From: Anodontia alba
Lineage: Eukaryota; Mollusca; Bivalvia; Lucinida; Lucinidae
NCBI GenBank assembly: GCA_964016985.1
Contig: OZ024835.1
Location: forward strand, 63,386,828 to 63,450,827
DNA length: 64,000 nucleotides
Reading direction: 5' to 3'
Made by a program: the position numbers and the translations under genes. Position 1 is the first letter of the stretch. The number at the start of each line of letters is the position of its first letter. Shown in pieces: positions 49,040-59,687 of the stretch. The notes beneath the pieces were generated by a model. The model saw only the letters and a program-made list of their open reading frames with translations, did not search any database and was not told the DNA's origin.

Positions 49040-49828
49040 TTAAAATGTTGCTTTAAGAGACTGCTTAAAGGTAGAGAGTGACCCCGATGTTTTTACTGTT
49101 TGAGGTAGAGCATTCCATAGTCTTGGTGCGGAACACGAAAAAGAGCCATCAAAAAGTGCTGTCCGTGCTTTCGGCACATAAAGTGAGCCATTTTCTGATG
49201 ACCTGAGGTTAAGAGTGTGTACCTCGGATACTGGTTTTAGAAGTTGTGTTATATATTCAGGGGATAAATTATTTATTGCTCGGTATGTCAAAGACAGCCT
49301 TATTATATTTAAGTCTGTCCGGAATTGACAGCCATCCCAGCTGACTGAACATATCTACTGATGGGGTATCGTAATTTGCTCGCAGGATGATTCGAGCAGC
49401 GCGTTTTTGCAGCTTGGATATGCGTTCAATATTAGTTACAGAGGCTGACCCCCAGGTAACAGAGCCATAATCAATATAAGGAAGAATATACCCCTGATAG
49501 TAAACTTTTTGAATATGTGTCGGTACATACGTTGCTAACTGGCGTAATAGAGATATTTTAGATGAGATAAGGGAGCATAAGTGGTCTATATGGGCAGACC
49601 AAGAAAGGTGTTCATCGATATAAACACCAAGGAGTTTCTGTTTACTAACGGATTGAATATTGACATCGTCAGCAATAATATTTAGAGGTCGAGAGTCGTT
49701 CAAGCGTTTTCTAGCGCCAACTAGCATACAAGTTGTTTTGGTCATGTGAACACTCATTTTGTTTATCTTTCCCCATGTTTTTGTGTCACCGAATTCTCCT
49801 TGCAGATCTTCTTCAATAGCATCTATGT
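49040..49828 (-). pseudogene. Non-LTR retrotransposon reverse transcriptase, C-terminal fragment with frameshift
   Basis: The minus strand encodes the region after the RT catalytic core: KQKLLGVYIDEHLSWSAHID, YYQGYILPYIDYGSVTWGSA, RISKLQKRAARIIL and, after a one-base shift near 49290, TYRAINNLSPEYI, SCSAPRLWNALP and STFKQSLKATF. These are standard C-terminal blocks of CR1/L2/Jockey-group LINEs. No YADD motif is present and the 5' part is absent. Confidence 0.85.
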
Positions 49829-50120
49829 CATTACGGCCCAGTCAACCCAATGGGGTCATGTCGAGCGCGGTCAGTTTACCTAACCACACGTTTACTGGGC
49901 AGGCTTAGTCCTCTAAGAAGTTAACCAGTATTGTGCACATTCTTTCGCCAGAAACTGACAACTGCCCTTCTTGAATCAGCGGAAGGGAGAGAATGACCGT
50001 AGAAAATATTTCATGATCAATCTCCACGAAAGAATGTTGCCGACCTCGGCGGGGGTTGAACCCATGACCTCCTGGTCTCCAGTCGGACGGCGCATCCAAC
50101 TGAGCCACCGAGGCCGGCTC
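49829..50120 (-). mobile_element. tRNA-derived SINE, head and body
   Basis: Complement of the 17670 copy: A-box TGGCTCAGTTGG and B-box GGGTTCAACCCC, ending GACTGGGCCGTAA where the LINE sequence begins. Confidence 0.88.
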
Positions 50121-50305
50121 ATTGATGCGGTCCATATAAAGGGACCATATAAAGACTTCAGCCCATTCGGTGGTCATAGTCTGGCACATCAGAAGCCGAC
50201 TCGCAGATGTCAATAATTGCCATAAAACTTTCGTATTTTCATCTTGAAAGAATTTATGGGTCTGTAGCTGATTTTGAAGCACTAAATAATTATTGGGTTT
50301 TATGC

Positions 50306-50503
50306 CTAATGCTTAGCACGTCAGCAGACGACGTATTGAAATGTGTTATTCTTATTTTCCCCAGAAAAAAGGAATTGACATTTCTTGCAAATTGTCTCAA
50401 TTGGAGACAATTTGCATGAAAAGTCAAATCCTGTTTTCTGGGAAAAGTAAGAAAAATGTCACCGATTTGTCGTCTGGTGAATTAGCTCAGAAAGTGATAA
50501 CGA
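50306..50503. mobile_element. HC fold-back element
   Basis: ATGCTTAGCACGTCAGCAGA / TTTGTCGTCTGGTGAATTAG; inner arms AATTGTCTCAATTGGAGACAATT near perfect. Confidence 0.78.
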
Positions 50504-50940
50504 TTAATCATGGTAAATGCGTTTCTGTACCAACGTTAGTGGAATGGGTAAATTTTAAATAATTCGAAATTTTTATGAGCGAAAACCCACCCATGTATTT
50601 CTGAAGGTTTCCACAATACGGATTGGTCCTGGAAACGGTAATGTTACGTCACCTCTGTCATTCTATGTCTTGCCGTACTTCACTATAGTGTAGTTGATAT
50701 TTCTTGTCCTTTGTGATCGTTGAGCCTATTCCGGAATTTTGAAAATTTATACGTCACGGATGAGGCCTGATTGGCCGCAATTAGCTAGTCTTACCCAGAA
50801 CATTTAACCCTTCAACTGTTTTCATTTTCTTCCTTGAAAGTGCAGGGGCGGAGGATCCAGGATTATCTAAAGGGTATTCAAAATTTCTGAGGGGGTCGAA
50901 TTGATCCAGATACCCTAAGTTTTACAACAGAAAGCGCTGA

Positions 50941-51008
50941 GGAAACAATATAGACCCAGATCAGACGCCGCCATAAGCGGCGTCTGATCAGGGTCTATCC
51001 TGTTTGAC
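50941..51008. repeat. HA hairpin
   Basis: TATAGACCCAGATCAGACGC / GCGTCTGATCAGGGTCTATC around GCCGCCATAAGCGGC. HA-type flank CATCCAGCAATTTTTGTACT follows. Confidence 0.78.
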
Positions 51009-51640
51009 AATCATCCAGCAATTTTTGTACTCGTTCTAAGGTGGTAAAATAGTCTTGTTGAAATTTTAGAAGCACAAGGTAAAAAGTAAGGCGTGCGAAT
51101 ATTTTAGAATAAATACGATACCCAGACTGAACTGTTGAGTCAAAGTGGTGTGGCGGTGGGGTGTGGGGTGTCGACTGAACCACTCGAACCCCCACTGGAT
51201 CCGTACTTGAAGTGTATTCATTCACATTAAAAGTATAAGGTCGAAGAAGACATTTTGTGCATAATGTAAGTTTCGCTAGGAGATATATGACTCCGACATA
51301 AAACGATGCCAATAATACATCAAAACCACCAAGATAGCGATTCCTTTGCCAAATATAATTAAGGAAAACATTAACTGTCTTTCCGCTTGCCTTAATATTA
51401 TTCATAAACGAGTTATACATATTCATAAACAAAATCGACAAAATGGCCTAAAGGGATTTTCTAGTGTCTAATTGGTTTCAGTCAATCGAAAAAGGCACTC
51501 TACTCCCAACGTCTCCATTAGAAAGCGTGCGAATCAGCATTGGTTGCCCGATTTAGCGAGTATCAGGTTAATTAAAAAAAAAAAAAAAAAAAATCAGCAG
51601 CAATTTTGTTTTATTTTATTTTCTCCAGGATTACTGTCTG
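51009..51640. other. No gene recognised; unassigned 148-codon minus-strand ORF
   Basis: A minus-strand frame 51441-50995 has hydrophobic segments (GGFDVLLASFYVGVIYLLAK) but its last residues are encoded by an HA flank and hairpin, so the end is not host coding sequence. No family match. Confidence 0.25.
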
Positions 51641-52175
51641 GAGACACATTTGTGCGTTCATGCAGGTCAGGGGTCACAATATGGGTCACTTTGACATAGT
51701 TGCGCTATATTCACTAGACACTTCTACATCGCATTGAGCCTAGGCCGTGCAGTACAGGTGATATAACCAAATACGTGTTTTTTTTTTCTGTTTTTTTTGT
51801 TTTATTTTTTTTTGTTGTTTTTTTTTCTGCAATATGGGTCAGAGACCAACATATAGGCCACAGTGACCTACTGGTATGTGATGGTGTATGGTACACATTG
51901 TTTACTAATTATACCCACACACCGAATTTTGATCAGCATAGGCTAACAGTATAGGAGATAAAACTAAGTATTTTCCGTCATATGGGTCAAAGGTTAACAT
52001 ACAGGTTAGACACAGTGACCTACTTACGGTTTGCAACACATCCACGTCACTGAATGTACCTATACATAAAATCTTGTGAAACTAGGATAAAGAGTACATG
52101 AGATTTGCACTGGAGAAAATTTTTTCTATAACTTGTGTAGGTCAGAGGTCAAAAGATAGGTCATAATGATCTGTT
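51640..52175 (+). repeat. Degenerate tandem repeat, GGTCA type
   Basis: Three or more units of roughly 170-190 bp, marked by ATGGGTCA(A/G)AGGT.AACAT and CACAGTGACCTACT (about 51657, 51832, 51978, 52137). Confidence 0.55.
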
Positions 52176-52284
52176 TTTGTAATGTGGTGAACTTTTTTTC
52201 TGTTTTTTTTTTTTTTTCTTCAAATACATGCACATTAATATAGCATTTAGTACAATTTACCTTTAGTGTTCTAACAAAGGGGCA

Positions 52285-52352
52285 TGAGCAAATGGTATAG
52301 ACCCAGCTCAAACTACTCCCAATGTTCAGTTTGACCAGGACCTACACTGCTT
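52285..52352. repeat. HA hairpin
   Basis: GAGCAAATGGTATAGACCCA / CAGGACCTACACTGCTTGTC. Confidence 0.6.
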
Positions 52353-52379
52353 GTCAGTGCATCGACACTGTTATAGATC

Positions 52380-52660
52380 ATTACGAAAACACGCCTATTC
52401 AAATAATTAGAAAATTTCACCTCCAAAAACTGAAATTTTTCAGATAAAAAAAAAATCTGATATTTTTCATATATCTGCTCAAAACATAGCTTGTGGGTGC
52501 TCGTTAGAACCGCCTCGCCGAGGCGGTTCTAACGAGTACCCACAATCTATGTTTTCAAACAGAAATAAGAAAAAAAATGTATACCCCTGTAAACCCCAGT
52601 TTTACTATATAAAAGTGGGATTTAAGGGGGTCAAAATTATACAGGTATGTTTTCGTGATG
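52380..52660 (+). mobile_element. HB2 element
   Basis: TTACGAAAACACGCCTATTC / ACAGGTATGTTTTCGTGATG; hairpin GTTAGAACCGCCTCGCCGAGGCGGTTCTAAC is perfect. Confidence 0.85.
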
Positions 52661-52661
52661 T

Positions 52662-52740
52662 GAAAAGGGGTGTACCATAAAGGAGAAATAAAACAGGAAA
52701 AGTTAGTTCCTTTAAGAATAGACCGCTTTCTGAAGGGACT
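52662..52740. repeat. HE element, decayed
   Basis: GAAAAGGGGTGTACCATAAA / TTTAAGAATAGACCGCTTTC. Confidence 0.55.
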
Positions 52741-52861
52741 TGGTACATTTATGCAGGACACCAAACAGGAAGTACCAGATGTCAGTTCCCTTTCAGAAAA
52801 TGCGGAAAAAGTAGGCATCAAGCGTATTCATTCATCAAGTATTGAAATGGGTCAATATGCG

Positions 52862-53072
52862 TTAACACTTGCAGTGCTATGGGTAAAATTTTCAGCAGAC
52901 GACATACTGATATATTTTTCTTATTTTTCTCAGAAACAGGTTTTGACATTTCATGCAAATTGTTTCCAATTCGACAATTTGCATTAAATGTCAAATCCTG
53001 TTTTCTGGGAAAAGTAAAACAAAATATCAGTTTGTCGTCTACTGAAGTAGCCCAGAGAGTGGTAAGTGTTAA
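52862..53072. mobile_element. HC element with TTAA at both ends
   Basis: TTAACACTTGCAGTGCTATG / GAGTGGTAAGTGTTAA; AATTTTCAGCAGACGACATA / TTGTCGTCTACTGAAGTAGC. Confidence 0.82.
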
Positions 53073-53154
53073 GTATGTAAAGGAGTTAATATGCCTTAAT
53101 ATTTGGGATAAATATATATACGATAATGGAGGAATTGCACGAACATTGGGATTT

Positions 53155-53361
53155 AACTCTAAGCACTCTGGGTAAAATTTTCAGCAGACGACAAAGAGAT
53201 TTGTTTTCTTATTTTCCCAGAAACTGGTTTTAACATTTCATGCAAATTGTCTCCAATGGAGACAATTTGCATGAAATGTCTACACCTGTTTTCTGGGAAA
53301 AATGAGAAAAATGTCATAAATTTGTCGTCTGCTGAATTAGCCCAGAGAGTAAGTAGTAAAG
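53155..53361. mobile_element. HC element
   Basis: AACTCTAAGCACTCTGGGTA / AGCCCAGAGAGTAAG; centre GCAAATTGTCTCCAATGGAGACAATTTGC. Confidence 0.82.
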
Positions 53362-53827
53362 GTTTATGTTTCTGTATCTATCATGCGCAAACCAATAACA
53401 GGGCGTTATGTCATATCCGAACAGCGAAGACTTAGAAAGAGACCTGAATGAGACATTTCCAATTGCAAGGATGATAAATACTAATGTAGGGACATGGGCA
53501 AGTCTGTGACTGCTCTGATGCTTTCGAATAATTTCAACTCAACAGGCTTACACTAATATAGCGCAATTTGATTGGTCGAGAGCAGCTTGAAAATGGCTTT
53601 TATACATTGACATTTTTGCATCATATGCCGTCTGATCAGGGACTTCCCTGTTTTTCAATGCATTCTCCATACATTTTTTTTTCTAGAAAAAATAAAGCGT
53701 GATATTTCGTCTGAATTGTATGCAGTGATCCTGTCAGTTGGTAATAAAACCCCTGATCAGACTATGCGAACGCACAGGCTGGTCTGTCCTTGTTACACAT
53801 ACTGAGACTACTTGGGGCGACATAGCT

Positions 53828-54106
53828 ATTACGAAAACATGCCTATTCAAATATATTGAAAATTTTTACAACCAAAAAAGGAAAATTTTCAGAAAAAAAA
53901 TCTGATATTTTTCATATTCCTGCTCAAAACATAGATTGTTGGTACTCGTTAGAACCGCCTCGGCGAGGCGGTTCTAACGAGTACCCACAATCTATGTTTT
54001 TTTTAGCAAAATACGGAAAATAAGGTATACCCCTGTAAACCCCAGTTTTACTATATAAAAGTGCGGTTTCAGGGGGTCAAAATTATATAGGCATGTTTTA
54101 GTGATG
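53828..54106 (+). mobile_element. HB2 element
   Basis: TTACGAAAACATGCCTATTC / TATAGGCATGTTTTAGTGAT; hairpin GTTAGAACCGCCTCGGCGAGGCGGTTCTAAC. Confidence 0.85.
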
Positions 54107-54189
54107 AAACGAGCCTATAGTGATAGCGAATGACCTCATCAGTCGGACGTGCGCCTAGGTTAAACTGACTCTCTAACCACAATCACAAC

Positions 54190-54375
54190 AGCAGAAGACG
54201 ACATTCTGTTTTTTTGGGTTTTTTTTTTTTTTTTGTATTTTTTTTTTTATTTATTTTTCAGACAAAATAAAGTGTGATAAATTCATGTGAGTCGTCTGCT
54301 ATCACATAAATTTTCAAGCCTAATTTTCTCTATAAAATTACGAAATTTGTTTGAGAATGTCGTCTGCTACACGTT
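54190..54375. repeat. HC-type fold-back
   Basis: AGCAGAAGACGACATTCTGT / GAGAATGTCGTCTGCTAC, with AGTCGTCTGCTATCACA as an internal extra end. Confidence 0.55.
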
Positions 54376-54792
54376 TATAAGTTTTAAGTTTAGAATGATT
54401 CTGCATGCCTCTTTCATCCTGCTCATTTTCTTCAGTGCAAATTTAACTCTTCACAAAACAAAGGTCCCATACAGACTACTCTGATACTGTCCAATAATTT
54501 CAACTCAACAGGCTTACACTAAAAAAGCGCAATTTGATTGGTCGAGAGTAACTTCAAAACGGCGCCACACTTTGATAAATCCACTGAGCAGGAATCTTGG
54601 AACTATTTTCTTTGCGTACATTTCTTAAATAAGCTATTTTACTCGCGTTTTCAACGCAAACATTAAATTGTGAGATAAAGTTTCTTTCTGTGAATTTTAT
54701 CGATATGTGAGCGCCGGTGAATTACTCACAAACTTAAAATATTTAGCCTTCGGACTTTATTCAGTTTGCAAGCGATTCGCCAGCGTTTACAC

Positions 54793-54896
54793 AGCGGGCA
54801 CACAACGTTGAAACAACGTCGATTTAACGTTGATACAACGTCTTGGCGTTGAAGCAACGTTGAATCGACGTTGTTTCAACGTGATGTGCCTGCTAG
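54793..54896. mobile_element. AC palindromic element
   Basis: GCGGGCACACAACGTTGAAA / TTTCAACGTGATGTGCCTGC. ACGT recurs about every 10 bp (AACGTTGAAACAACGTCGAT, TTAACGTTGATACAACGTCT). Confidence 0.78.
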
Positions 54897-55166
54897 GTAT
54901 ACGTCGATAAGATCTATGAATACAAAAGTTCGTTCCTATAATAAATACATATTGTCGTTTGGACGTCTCTGCAAAGTCAGGACGATGACGTTACGGCGAC
55001 ATCGTAACAACGCTGCATGCTTCCTTTGTTAGGCTTATCTGGGATTTGACTGTTTGTAAGGGCCGTTTCTGGCTTGACTGACAGAGAGAGACTTTACGCA
55101 CAACCTGAAGTAATTTGTTACAGATTGCCTGTTTTATATGTATTTTAATGGCCGAAGCAACCGATA

Positions 55167-55383
55167 TTAACCTTTATCTCTCTCTGGGCAAATTCAGCAG
55201 ACGACAAACTGATGTTATTTTTTTTATTATTTTCCCCAGAAAATAGGCTTTGACACTTCATGCAAATTGTCTCCAAAGGAGAAAATTTGCACGAAGTGTG
55301 AAAGCCTATTTTCTGAAAAAATAAGAAAAATATTTTAAAATGTCGTCTGTTGAAATTTTTACCCAGAGTATTAAGCGCTAACA
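55167..55383. mobile_element. HC element
   Basis: TTAACCTTTATCTCTCTCTG / CCAGAGTATTAAGCGCTAA; CACTTCATGCAAATTGTCTC / GAGAAAATTTGCACGAAGTG. Confidence 0.78.
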
Positions 55384-55782
55384 AATGATCCGTCATATTT
55401 CACGCAATATTGATATAACATACCGTCTACGTCTGCTTCATAATTATGCAACTGTTTGTTTTTGTGCCTTGTATGGAAGTTTTAGAAATAAGGAGCGCCA
55501 GTGAACACACACATACACACACACACGCACGTACGCGCTTATTTAGGTTCCAGCTGTCGTGTCTTCTGATCTTTGTTTTGATTTTTGTTTTCTGCCTTTT
55601 AACCGTCACCAAGGCAAATTCTGCAGACGACAAATCAATGATAATTATTTCGCTGTATATTTTGCACATATAATACGGAAGTTTTCGAAATTAGGAGCGT
55701 CAGTGAACACACACAACATACATACGCACGCACACATATTTAGGATTCATCAGTCGACTCCTGATCTTTTATTGTATGACTT

Positions 55783-55981
55783 TTAACCTTCAACAAGGCA
55801 AATTAAGCAGACTGGTGATATTTTTTGTATTTTTCCCAGAAAATAGGCTTCGACACTTCATGCAAATTGTTTGCTAAGGAGACAAATGGCATGAAGTGTG
55901 AAAGCCTGTTTTCTGGAAAAATAAGAAAAGTATTTCAAAATGTCGTCTGCTGAAAGTTTTACCCAAAGTGCTGAGCGTTAA
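55783..55981. mobile_element. HC element with TTAA at both ends
   Basis: TTAACCTTCAACAAGGCAAA / CCCAAAGTGCTGAGCGTTAA. Confidence 0.78.
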
Positions 55982-56106
55982 TAACAAATGACCCGTCATA
56001 TTTCACGCAATATTGATATAACATACAGTCTACGTCTGCTTCATAATTATGCAACTGTTTGTTTTTGCGCCTTGTACGGAAGTTTTAGAAATAAGGAGCG
56101 CCAGTG

Positions 56107-56107
56107 A

Positions 56108-56199
<92 letters not shown>
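56107..56199. repeat. (AC)n microsatellite
   Basis: About 46 AC units; the matching tract in unit 1 is only about 12 dinucleotides. Confidence 0.97.
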
Positions 56200-56201
<2 letters not shown>

Positions 56202-56456
56202 ACGCACTTATTTAGGTTCCAGCTGTCGTGTCTTCTGATTTTTTTTTTTTTTTTGTTTGTTTGTTTTTTGTTTTATGCTGTTGCAGGGAAATTTCAGCAG
56301 ACGACAAATCAATGATAATTATTTCACGGTTTAATTTTGCGCCTAATACAGAAGTTTAGGAAATTAGGAGCGTCAGTGAACGCACGCAATACACATACGC
56401 ACGCATACATACATGTATTTGGTTCAGCAGTCGACTCCTGATCTTTTTGTATGCTT

Positions 56457-56645
56457 TTAACCCTCACCAAGGCGAATTCAACAGGCGACAAACTAATAAT
56501 ATTTTTTTCTTATTTTCCCCAAATATTAGGCTTTGTCACTTCATACAAATTTTGATGAAGTGTAAAAGCCTATTTTCTGGAAAATTAAGACAAAAATTTC
56601 AAAATGTCGTCTGCTGAAATTTTTACCCAGAGTGCTAAGCGTTAA
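56457..56645. mobile_element. HC element with TTAA at both ends
   Basis: TTAACCCTCACCAAGGCGAA / CAGAGTGCTAAGCGTTAA; central arm partly deleted. Confidence 0.75.
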
Positions 56646-56767
56646 CAAATGATCCGCCATATTTCATGCGATACTGATATAACACACCATCTTCGTCTGC
56701 TTCATAATTATGCAACTGTTTGTTTTTGCGCCTAATACGGAAGTTTTGGAAATTAGGAGTGCCAGTG

Positions 56768-56800
<33 letters not shown>

Positions 56801-56801
56801 A

Positions 56802-56840
<39 letters not shown>
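56768..56840. repeat. (AC)n microsatellite
   Basis: About 35 AC units with two CCC interruptions, then GCACGCACGC. Confidence 0.95.
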
Positions 56841-56843
<3 letters not shown>

Positions 56844-57092
56844 CGCATGCACGCACGCACGCACTCACATAGTAAGGGTCCAGCTGTCGAGCTTTTTTTT
56901 TTTGTATGCTTTTGGTCCTTTACAATGGCAAATTTAGCAACCGAGAAATCTTATGGTTCTCAGAAAACAGGCTTTGAAGATGCAAAATAGTTTTTGAAAA
57001 ACTCTCGCGAATGATTTGCTTTATTGAACAAAACCCAGAGCTGCTTTCAGAGCGAACGAACGAACGATTTGCCTTAGAATTAATGTACCTAT

Positions 57093-57268
57093 ACCCAGCA
57101 GGCACACAACGTTAAAATGACGTCGTATCAACGTCGATGCGACGTGATCACGTCGCATCGACGTTGATGTGCACAACGTTAAAATGACGTCGTATCAACG
57201 TCGATGCGACGTGATCACGTCGCATCGATGTTGATACGACGTCATTTTAATGTTGTGTGCCTGCTGGG
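57093..57268. mobile_element. AC palindromic element with internal duplication
   Basis: ACCCAGCAGGCACACAACGT / GTTGTGTGCCTGCTGGGT ends. The block GACGTCGTATCAACGTCGAT GCGACGTGATCACGTCGCAT occurs twice, 68 bp apart and almost unchanged. Confidence 0.82.
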
Positions 57269-57289
57269 TAATGACCAGTGCCAATAGCA

Positions 57290-58065
57290 GCAGGGGCTCT
57301 GGGCAAAAACGTTCGCGAGCGTCTTGCACCTCTGAACGCAGGCTGTACTCAGAAGTATAAAGTGATCAAGAACGGGTTGACCTGGATCTCTTTACCTAAT
57401 GACAAGTGCCAAGAGGAGGGATCCAGAGCAAAACGTTCCCGAGTGTTTTGTACTTCTGTAGTGTATCAAGGTGGCTTTGTCACATGTTTTTTTGGAAAGG
57501 TGTACACTTATTTTAACGTTAAAATCGCTCGATTCAAGGTAAGGAAATCGCACTTTTCTCAAGGTATATCCAACCGATTTTCATAAAACAAAGTACATCA
57601 CATATTTGAATATGAACACTATTCATAACATACAGCATATTCATATTCTGCATGCAGTATTTGCAAACATTCTAAGCAATTGTAATTTTCGCGACGGAAA
57701 TGTTGGAAGTGTTCACACTAACATTTGCTTCGAATGTTTGCAAATACTGCACGCAGGATTCAACTAAGCTGTATGTTTATGAAAAGTGTTCGTATTTGCA
57801 TATGTGATGCACTTTGCTTTATGAAAATTGGTTGGATATAACCTGAGAAAAGTCAATTTCCTTACCTTAAATTGAGAGTTCAAACACGTGTGCACCCTTC
57901 CAAAAAAAAACACAAAAAAAAAAAACACGTGGCATAGCCACCTTGTGTATAGTGATCACGAACATTTTGCCCTGGATCCCGGTTACCTAATGATGAGCGC
58001 AAACAGGGATCCAAAGCAAAACGTTCACGAGCGTTTTGCACTTCTGAACGCAGCCCTGTTGTATC
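57290..58065. mobile_element. Large fold-back element (arms about 190-300 bp)
   Basis: Inner arms 57470-57670 and 57730-57945: GGTGTACACTTATTTT / CACGTGTGCACCCTTCC, CAACCGATTTTCATAAAACA / TTTATGAAAATTGGTTGGAT, GCAGTATTTGCAAACATTCT / GAATGTTTGCAAATACTGC. Outer parts (AAAACGTTCGCGAGCGTCTT, GGATCCAGAGCAAAACGTTC / GGATCCAAAGCAAAACGTTC) are repeated on both sides. Confidence 0.7.
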
Positions 58066-58074
58066 TATTCACCT

Positions 58075-58290
58075 TAATTCTTTCCCCGCTCGTGGCGACT
58101 TTTGTCGTCTGTTGATAACCTTTGCAAACAGTTTGGACCCAGATCAGGCCCGACAGAACGTCGGGCGTGATCTGGATTCAAACTGTTTGACACCCTCGTA
58201 TTCATGAAAAAAAAATTTGAAAAAGTTGATGTTAAAAAAATCCGCAGACGACAAAAAAAGCATACAAAATTACCCAGCATGCAAAGAGTT
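58075..58290. mobile_element. HA-related element, inverted partner of 13015-13262
   Basis: Hairpin 58123-58190 (GCAAACAGTTTGGACCCAGA / GATCTGGATTCAAACTGTTT around GGCCCGACAGAACGTCGGGC), then GCAGACGACAAAAAAAGCAT and ACCCAGCATGCAAAGAGTTA. Confidence 0.7.
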
Positions 58291-58559
58291 AATTAAATGT
58301 ATGAGATGATATGAACCACAGCGTTAGAAAACCAATCTTATGCAATGCGCGCGCAACAAAGACTCAGATCAGCTGCGCATCTACCCCTTTTCAGCGGGGC
58401 CTTAGTATGAAGAGCAAACAGGCAGGCACAAAAGTTTTCTCCCCTGTAAAACAACCTATAGCGTGTCCGGTGCCCTTACTTCGGCGAAAAGAGTTAATAG
58501 AACAGAGCCGAGACAGGTGAGACAAGGATAACATGGTATGCGTCAAGCGAAAAAGTGCC

Positions 58560-58735
58560 TTCGAACGCGTGCAAAATGCGTTGATCAGATCATTCTGCGC
58601 ATGCACAAAGTAACATCCGAGCATTCTCTCTTCATTTATACATTCTGTAGTGTCCAATAATTCTGTCGACGGACAATGAAGGCCCTGATCTGACTGCGCG
58701 CAGTCTGATCTGGGCCTTCGCTGTCCATATGCGCC
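58560..58735. repeat. HD hairpins
   Basis: 58669-58727 pairs GGACAATGAAGGCCCTGATC with GATCTGGGCCTTCGCTGTCC, loop TGACTGCGCGCAGTCT. A weaker partner, AATGCGTTGATCAGATCATT / CTGCGCATGCACAAAG, precedes it. Confidence 0.72.
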
Positions 58736-58983
58736 CGAAGACACGTTTTCGCGTGCCGCGGCCTACGTATTAATGATATCTACAAATTGGTTCCTACAGA
58801 CAAATTTTATAAAACGTCTTTGTCAGTATTTACCTAAGTTCGTTACTATGGAAACAGCGGCATGTTTTGTATATCAACATAAACTCTCTGCTGTTTGTTT
58901 ACATAATAAAACTACCTGCATTTGTATCAGTGAAGAAATCGTTTTTCTTCTTGTCTTCTTATTTCGATAACCCATAAAAAACA

Positions 58984-59195
58984 TTGTTATACGCTTTGCA
59001 TGCTGGGAAAAATTTCAGCTGATGACATTTCAAAAATATTTTTGTTATTTTCCCAGTAAAGAGAATTTGACATTTCATGCAATTGTCTCCTAAGGAGACA
59101 ATTTGTATGAAATGCCAAATCCTATTTTCGGGGAAAATGAGAAAAAAAAAAACTATCATCTTTGTAGTCTGCTGAAATTGCCAGAGCATTGTTAA
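58984..59195. mobile_element. HC element
   Basis: GCTTTGCATGCTGGGAAAAA / GCCAGAGCATTGTTAA; AATTGTCTCCTAAGGAGACAATT centre. Confidence 0.72.
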
Positions 59196-59523
59196 AATAC
59201 TGAACATTAGAAATCAAAGTACCAATAGTACTGAGGACTCAGAAAAACTACTTACAATTTGTAGTTGTCACGTGTACTTTAAACATTGGAATATTTCGAA
59301 TATTTGTGGTGTCTGAACGTGGTCTACATATCTTGTCATTAAGCCTGTTCGTAGCTTTGTTCCCTCCCAGCATGCATATAAAGTTGCTATGTTCAACGCC
59401 ATTTCGACGTCGTGTTGATAACGTTCTATAAAAGGTACTGGATATGATTGGTAAAATATCCGCCATTTTGTTTAAAGGAGAGATAACTCTTGTGACGTCC
59501 TGACTGCTTTCCTGCATACCGAG

Positions 59524-59625
59524 CCCCTTCTGAAAAGGGGTCTGATCTAAAAGGAAAGAATTTGCTCCCCTTGGGGGCAAATTCTTCCCTTTAAGATTAG
59601 ACGACTTTTCATAAGAGAGGCAAAC
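59524..59625. repeat. HE element
   Basis: CCCCTTCTGAAAAGGGGTCT, then GGAAAGAATTTGCTCCCCTT / GGGGGCAAATTCTTCCCTTT and AGATTAGACGACTTTTC. It ends about 60 bp before the Ig exon. Confidence 0.78.
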
Positions 59626-59687
59626 AGTTGGACAGAGTCGCCTCCCTTGAAAATGTATTCATGATCGTTAAATACTACATCTTTCAG

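Larger units (their letters stand above)
48581..50120 (-). mobile_element. Joined SINE-LINE unit bounded by one 14-bp duplication
   Basis: Read on the minus strand: SINE head and body (50120-49832), then a LINE 3' coding fragment (49828-49040), 3' UTR, an (AAAT)n stretch, then the SINE-like tail AAAACCTCAACACAAACA at 48581-48600. TTGATGCGGTCCAT lies directly outside both ends (48567-48580 and 50122-50135), so the outer boundaries arose in one insertion. Confidence 0.75.
55379..56960 (+). repeat. Tandem duplication, about 600-660-bp units with CA tracts and HC elements
   Basis: TAACAAATGATCCGTCATAT or a close variant starts at 55379, 55982 and 56643. Each unit continues ATAATTATGCAACTGTTTGT, an (AC)n tract, CAGCTGTCGTGTCTTCTGAT; units 1 and 2 end in an HC element. 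The third unit is cut short near 56960. Confidence 0.8.

Noticed and set aside
49040..49757. Possible host gene on the minus strand
   Set aside because: Its blocks are those of the LINE reverse transcriptase C-terminus, with a frameshift and an adjoining SINE.
56049..56315. ORF rich in HTHTHT
   Set aside because: Translation of an (AC)n microsatellite.
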